Below, piece after piece: positions 58,939 to 64,000 of a stretch of 64,000 bases of DNA. Origin of the DNA: Whalleya microplaca (Eukaryota > Ascomycota > Sordariomycetes > Xylariales > Xylariaceae). A model generated the notes under the pieces. The model did no database searches and was not told the origin of the DNA. It saw nothing but the letters and a program-made list of their open reading frames with translations. A program made the position numbers and the translations under genes. How positions within the stretch are numbered: the stretch's first letter is position 1; each line of letters opens with the position of its first letter. The DNA is taken from positions 1,178,001-1,242,000 of the forward strand of contig MU385716.1 of the NCBI GenBank assembly GCA_022497155.1, given 5' to 3'.

Positions 58939-61330
58939 TTACTCCAAGTCCACTTTGGACAAATTCACGACAGGAAGGTGCGCCATGTGCACCTTTGCGC
59001 TTCCGAACGGAACGAAGCGCGCGCTGAAGGGCTTGCCCGTGATTTGGGGGTCAAGCGGAGGGTCGGCAGGAGAGTCGAAAGCTAGCGGCCAGTCGATCTC
59101 GACCGCGGCGACGCGGAGTTCGACCGGGGGCGCGCCAAAATCCCAGATAGGGTTCGCCAAGTTCGACGTGTCTGCCTGCACTACCTTGATTTGTGAGGGG
59201 TCAATGGCGACGTTCCAGGCACTGGTGGGCTCCATGATATGATCGTGGGTGTGCATTGTAGTACTTGACAATGGTACATCCCCCGAGCCGTCATAGTAAG
59301 CGGGAGGTATCACGGTGTCGGTAAACTCAACCGCAAGGCTGTAGAGCAGTGATCCATAGTATATCGCAGCAGTGTTATTGGCTCTGGTAACCACGCGCGG
59401 CTCTGCTGCGAGGTTGATGGCTACGTGACTTTCACCCTTGCTCAGCTCGAACTTTTGTAGGCCCTTGTCTGATGGAGAGATTTGCTGGCTGGACTGGTCT
59501 GCAAGTCCAACAACAGTACTGGATGAAGTAGCCCATCCAGGAATGCGCACGTAGAACGAGAAGTCCGAATCAGCCTTGATCGAATAATTCAAGCCCATCC
59601 CAAATGGATAGCTCGTATCGGCTTCAATAGTCACCTGGTTGCCATCTAGCGACGTTGTGACAATTCCAGGGGAAAGTAAAACATGAGCCACCCCACCATC
59701 TTCGGTGAGCACAAAGGAGTTGGCCAAGAACTTGGGGTAAGCTTGAGGGTGATTGACCGTACAGCAAGGCTTTGAAAAGGTTAGCAAATAACTCATTGCA
59801 AAGGGTACTTAGCACTGACGTAGTTTGGTTCCAAGCCGAAGACAATACCGTGTGAAGCAACATTGCTCCACATCTCGGGTTTCTGGGTAAGATTACGTGA
59901 CCAGGGCTATAGAGTTAGAAGTGCGTTATTAACTCAACGTTTGGCAAGTAGACTCACTTGGTTCTCTTGTTGCACATATTGATGAGACCACCAATCCGGA
60001 GATATCTGACCAGGCAAAGCATTGAATGCAACCTGCTCTGCCCAGTCCGCTATGTCGTTATCGGCAAGATATTGATATATATAAGCCATTGAGAACGTCA
60101 GTTCTGCTGCAGTGCATAGTTCGGCACCTCTACTTGGGTTGAGATCAGTGACGAACTCATCGCCTATAATTGTTCCTGCTAAGGATTTGTGATATGTTCC
60201 TAATAGATCAACCGCCGTTCTCGTCTGAGTCTTCAATGCATCGTCGTGATTCATGCGGTAAATTGCGAGGGGATATCGTAAACCTAGAAACGGTTAACCG
60301 ATGAATCTTTTATGTAACTTCTCGCTCCTTCCATACCTTCTGCTACATTAACGGCATGATTGAATAAACTACTGTAAGACTGATTTCTGGGTGCATATGT
60401 GACTTCTGGGTATACCCCTTTTACCCAAAATGTTCTCCAATCGTTTTTGTTCTGGGTGCTTCCTTCAATCATGAGCTCCATGGTCTCCCAGATTACTTGA
60501 CTATTGTTCCGGGGGTAGTTCTCGTAAAGCCACCCCAATGGAATATGCATTTCGTGAGCTCTGATGGGACCAAATCCGTCTGGGTCAAACTCATCGTCGG
60601 CTTTTGCGATAAGCCCTGTAAAGTTGTCTTTGAGCATACTATGAGCCAGATTGACATATCGGTGCATTGCGTCCACGATTTTGTCTGTTTGTGAAGCGTC
60701 CGCTTGAGCATATTGCTGCAGGAGATTAGCCAAGGGCCTCTCGAAAGAGGAAAATCGGTGGAAGGTCAACAATGGCCTTAAAGGGAAACGCACCATCAAT
60801 CCTAACAGAAAATAACAGCGAGCCCACAAGCTTCGGGTCTGCGGCGTTGTCTCAGGTCCAAGCCAACCATCGTCCTGCTGATGATCAAGGACATAGTCCA
60901 TAAATGTTCTGACCTGTCCCTGGAGTCTTAGATCATCTAATCCGAATGCCAAAGGCACAAGACCATTAAACCAATATGGAGAGGACTCGTCAAGTGGAGA
61001 GTACTCTGATTGACCCCCAATCCACTTCGAGTCATGGACATAGCGATAGAAGTCGAATAGGTTGCCCGCAAGGCCGTTTGCCTCCAGTTCTAACTGGTCT
61101 TTGAGCCATCCCCCTGGTTTGATTGCACCGAGTGGCAGAGATTGGTAAACTGGTTTTACAACTGGCATCTGGTGTTAGTGCATTTCAAGGTGAAAACTAT
61201 GTATAGACTTACGGCTGTTGGTGTCTCTATCTTTTAGAACCTGTTCTTTAGGAGATGCTTGGGGGAAGCAAAGACCAGTGGTTATCAACAGCGCGGCAGT
61301 AAATGCCTTGGCCATGACTGAGATAGTCAT
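58939..61330 (-). CDS. Secreted GH127-type glycosidase (beta-L-arabinofuranosidase-like, DUF1680)
   Basis: Exons are 61330-61213, 61161-60794, 60715-60337, 60283-59958, 59906-59820 and 59769-58939; introns are 51, 78, 53, 51 and 50 nt. This gives 702 aa (or 697 from the in-frame ATG at 61315, which leaves a tidier signal peptide). The N terminus is a signal peptide. Family landmarks are GAIKPGGWLKDQL, DGWLGPE, QYAQAD...DKIVDAMHR, HEMHIPLGWLYENYP and PNYPCCTVNHPQ. In the bifidobacterial enzyme HypBA1 a zinc site is made by Glu-x-Cys and a Cys-Cys pair, one Cys being the nucleophile; here E343-L-C345 and C428-C429 match. It should cleave arabinose or related sugars from plant or fungal glycans; the substrate is unknown. 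Intron 1 has two AG acceptors 8 nt apart; only the second keeps the frame. Confidence 0.88.
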
Positions 61331-64000
61331 CTGAAGGAGCTCTAAGAAGACTAAGCCAAATAAACTCTATTCAAAAGAAGAATACCAGTCAAGCAAGTTG
61401 GCATGAACATAGGTCTGATAAACGTATATGTATGGATACCGAAGACGTATGTGGACCAGGCGCCTAGGAAGTTACCGAAATTGTCGTACCTAGGGTGGTA
61501 ACAGAGAGGTGCATTGAGACATATTGTGAGAGACCGAGCGTCCCTCATAGGACACGGGTTATTCCATGTATATATATACTTAGCTACGTATGTATAGAAT
61601 GTCTTAAGCTGCGGTCTCTGCGGCGGAAAAGGTGCCTTGAGCCGTCCTTCTCAACAGGTCGGTTTATCACGCGGCCGTCTAAACAACTTACCTAGTGTAA
61701 CTCCATCCCCAAAAGACTATGCATTCCCCTCATCGGCCCCTTGCCGAGTACACCCGGGGCGATGTCACGCAGTAGAAAGTCGAGACGAGTCACTTTCAGG
61801 TAGAACGCAAACAGGTTCTATCATGGTTTTTATCCGAAGCGCTTGTTGGCGAAGGTGTAAGTCGAAGGTGTTAGTGACCGTCTTAGCGAGATCATGTTTG
61901 TAAGCAGGATTTTACGGCTCTTCACATACGCTCACCGAGAGTGAGAGCTAGGTCTGTAAGAAGGTGAATAAGTAGGTACTTTCAGAGAACGAAGGTCACA
62001 TTGTATGTACATAGGTCTGGATCTGCAGACCACCGGCACATGCCAGTGGATGCTTGGAGGTTCACCATCTCCAAGAATTTTTAGGTTGCAACAGGCGGGC
62101 CTGGCGGGCAGACAGGCTATGTCGACCCCATTTTTCCCCGCACGACTCGCGCCGCCGCTCTGGCTAGTTCCCGGATTGATGTCCCGCAAGCTGCAGTTAT
62201 TGAGCTAAGATTGTTTTTCGTTAGCTTCGGTACCTACTGATCATCGCATGAGTTCCCTTTATCCCATGCCTATCCCATGCTGCCCAGGGCTGCCCAGGCA
62301 CCAGGTCTACACCTGGGCAGTCTGTTCACCTGCGGGTTCATAATATAAACGTCCGATTGGTACCATCCTGCTGCCTGGGGTCTCGTGTCCCTTTAGGTTG
62401 CATATGTACCGTACTTCTAAAAATACTGTATTATACCCCGAACCCCCAACCCTCCAAACCCCTATACTACGTAGTATAGACTTGTACGCAGTATAAAACG
62501 CTTCGCTCAATTTAGCACTATGTAGTGTATAACATACCTAATCTACCTGGATATGCTGTAACACTTGCCAGTAGGCATTTTGCTGCTATTTGACTTTTGG
62601 AGTGGGTATATCTACTAGGTATATATTATCCTGTTGTGAACAGAACACAACTAACGTAATATTACACAAAGATCGATACTAGTGCAAGATTGATGATGCC
62701 TACAACTGATTGTCCGAGGGGCTTTTACGCCACACAGCCATGTGCATCGCCACTACGGCACGACCATGCATACCTAGGTAGTCATTCCATATGGACTACA
62801 CACAAATCTATTGCCGTCACCCACATCCGAATAGCTTTACGACCTGCTAGCAAGGAAGACTGGCATCACTTTTTAGTGATCAGAAGACTATTGGATTATA
62901 CCTAGATTGAGCGTAATGAGTGAAGTTAAAAGGCTATAATAAGGACTGATATTAATCATAGCCGGTTTGAAAGTCGCTGTTTTATACGAGAACATAACGG
63001 CATAGCACACTTCGGCGTAAAACCTGCTGCAACATTGCTGGCTTTATGGTTAGCTCACTTAGAACTCCCCCTTCTTCACTTGCTACCTAGGTATGCCACT
63101 AACATGAATACCACTCTAAATTTGTATATAGATGAGATGTAAATAAAATATGCACTGAAGGCACCCGTCGCGTATTTCTGGGTTATAAACTTTCTTAAGC
63201 AGCGTGAACTCTATAATTAAGAAGGTATCCGCTGTGTAGCATCCTGGATTAAAGCATTTTTTGATAAAGGCTTTATAGAATATACAGGTAGTCATTATGA
63301 ATATAAATAGCTTCAAATCGGGTGTTAAAACAGAAGTCCACAGCAAGCTATAATTGCAATTGAAAGTAGGATACAGTTCGTAAGGAATGATTACATAGCA
63401 GCATAACTGGGTATGTTTAGTTTGATATCGATTTACATAGTTATGTCGGGAATTTCCATGTTGGCGGATGTTGGCGCTGTATTAAGCGGAGGGGAGGTTT
63501 TAGGAACGAAAGGAGGGATCCTTAGGTGGGCTACTTGTGATTATGCATATTTTCGCCGATTGGATGTTAGGGACGTCAACATGTCTCACTTCGAACGACG
63601 AATAGGCAACTGTCATGAGACCCATCAATCTGTACGTGCTTTCTTAGGTTATGCAGATCCGGACCAGGCGGACAACGTTTTCATTGGTGTTCCCCTGTGA
63701 TGATATTGGAATCCTTGACTTCCTATTACACATACATGATATGCTTCGACGTAGCAAGGTCAGGATCATATCCACAACGTACTTGAGCGGTGAGCGGGGA
63801 CCTTATTGACTACTCAATGTAGACATATGCTCGTTTCCTATCTCTGTCGACGGTCGAGAACCTTTATTTCATTAAGAACACTTCCGTGAAGCGTCCGAGA
63901 AGATCCGTGTCCTCACATCCAGATTTAGAGCTGCTAGGCATGACACCACTTTTAGCGGCCAGACATCTCAAACTGCAAACCCGGGCATCTGGTTAGATGT
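61331..64000. other. Gene-free right end
   Basis: 2.7 kb. The part nearest 61331 should hold the GH127 promoter. An exact 18-base palindrome lies at 62462-62479. An ATG-initiated plus frame at 63413-63700 (95 codons) has no motif and is weak. The last 150 bases contain a minus-strand open segment ending near 63868 that could be the tail of a gene outside the window, but support is poor. Confidence 0.4.
62462..62479. repeat. Perfect 18-bp palindrome
   Basis: CTATACTAC followed by GTAGTATAG, exactly self-complementary. Function unknown; it could be a fold-back structure or protein-binding site. Confidence 0.75.

Noticed and set aside
15..61330. A single biosynthetic gene cluster across the window
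   Set aside because: No polyketide synthase, non-ribosomal peptide synthetase, terpene synthase or prenyltransferase is present, and tricalbin, SCOC and FYVE-RING genes are housekeeping types lying between the enzymes.

Overview
The window is nuclear DNA of a filamentous ascomycete (Pezizomycotina; a plant-associated Sordariomycete-like fungus is the best guess, but the species cannot be read from the sequence). The evidence is many short GT-AG introns (mostly 43-100 nt, several with CTRAC/CTAAC branch sites), a heterokaryon-incompatibility (HET) gene, secreted carbohydrate-active enzymes with signal peptides, a solo LTR, and AT-rich gene-free stretches with C-to-T type decay resembling repeat-induced point mutation (RIP). 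No bacterial, organellar, rRNA, tRNA or CRISPR feature was found.

Layout. 0-12.5 kb: a GH2 exo-beta-D-glucosaminidase (+), a small two-exon zinc-finger protein (-), a HET protein (-), a decayed reading frame, a GNAT acetyltransferase (-) and a five-exon phenylalanine ammonia-lyase (-) whose MIO triad reads Ser-Ser-Gly. 12.5-21.9 kb: AT-rich, holding a secreted subtilase that looks like a pseudogene (in-frame TAG plus frame break), a solo LTR with an exact target-site duplication, and two pairs of degenerate direct repeats. 21.9-31.7 kb: a membrane-anchored fucose-lectin-like protein (+), a FYVE+RING ubiquitin ligase candidate (+) and an SCOC/Slo1-like coiled-coil protein (-). 31.7-39.3 kb: 7.7 kb with no intact gene but traces of decayed coding sequence. 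39.3-46.4 kb: a bilirubin-oxidase-type multicopper oxidase (-) and a secreted orphan of six exons (+). 50.6-61.3 kb: a tricalbin (+), a small secreted cysteine-rich protein (+, effector candidate) and a GH127-type glycosidase (-). The last 2.7 kb is gene-free.

The genes do not form one obvious pathway. Three themes recur. The first is secreted degradation and oxidation: GH2, GH127, the multicopper oxidase and the broken subtilase. The second is surface or host interaction: the lectin-like protein, the cysteine-rich secreted protein and the orphan. The third is housekeeping membrane biology: tricalbin, FYVE-RING and SCOC. Housekeeping genes alternate with fast-evolving accessory genes and RIP-like AT-rich islands. 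Splice sites were placed by eye from GT/AG, branch-like motifs, phase and family conservation; every multi-exon model given as intact closes in frame. Residue alignments to named families are from memory and by eye.
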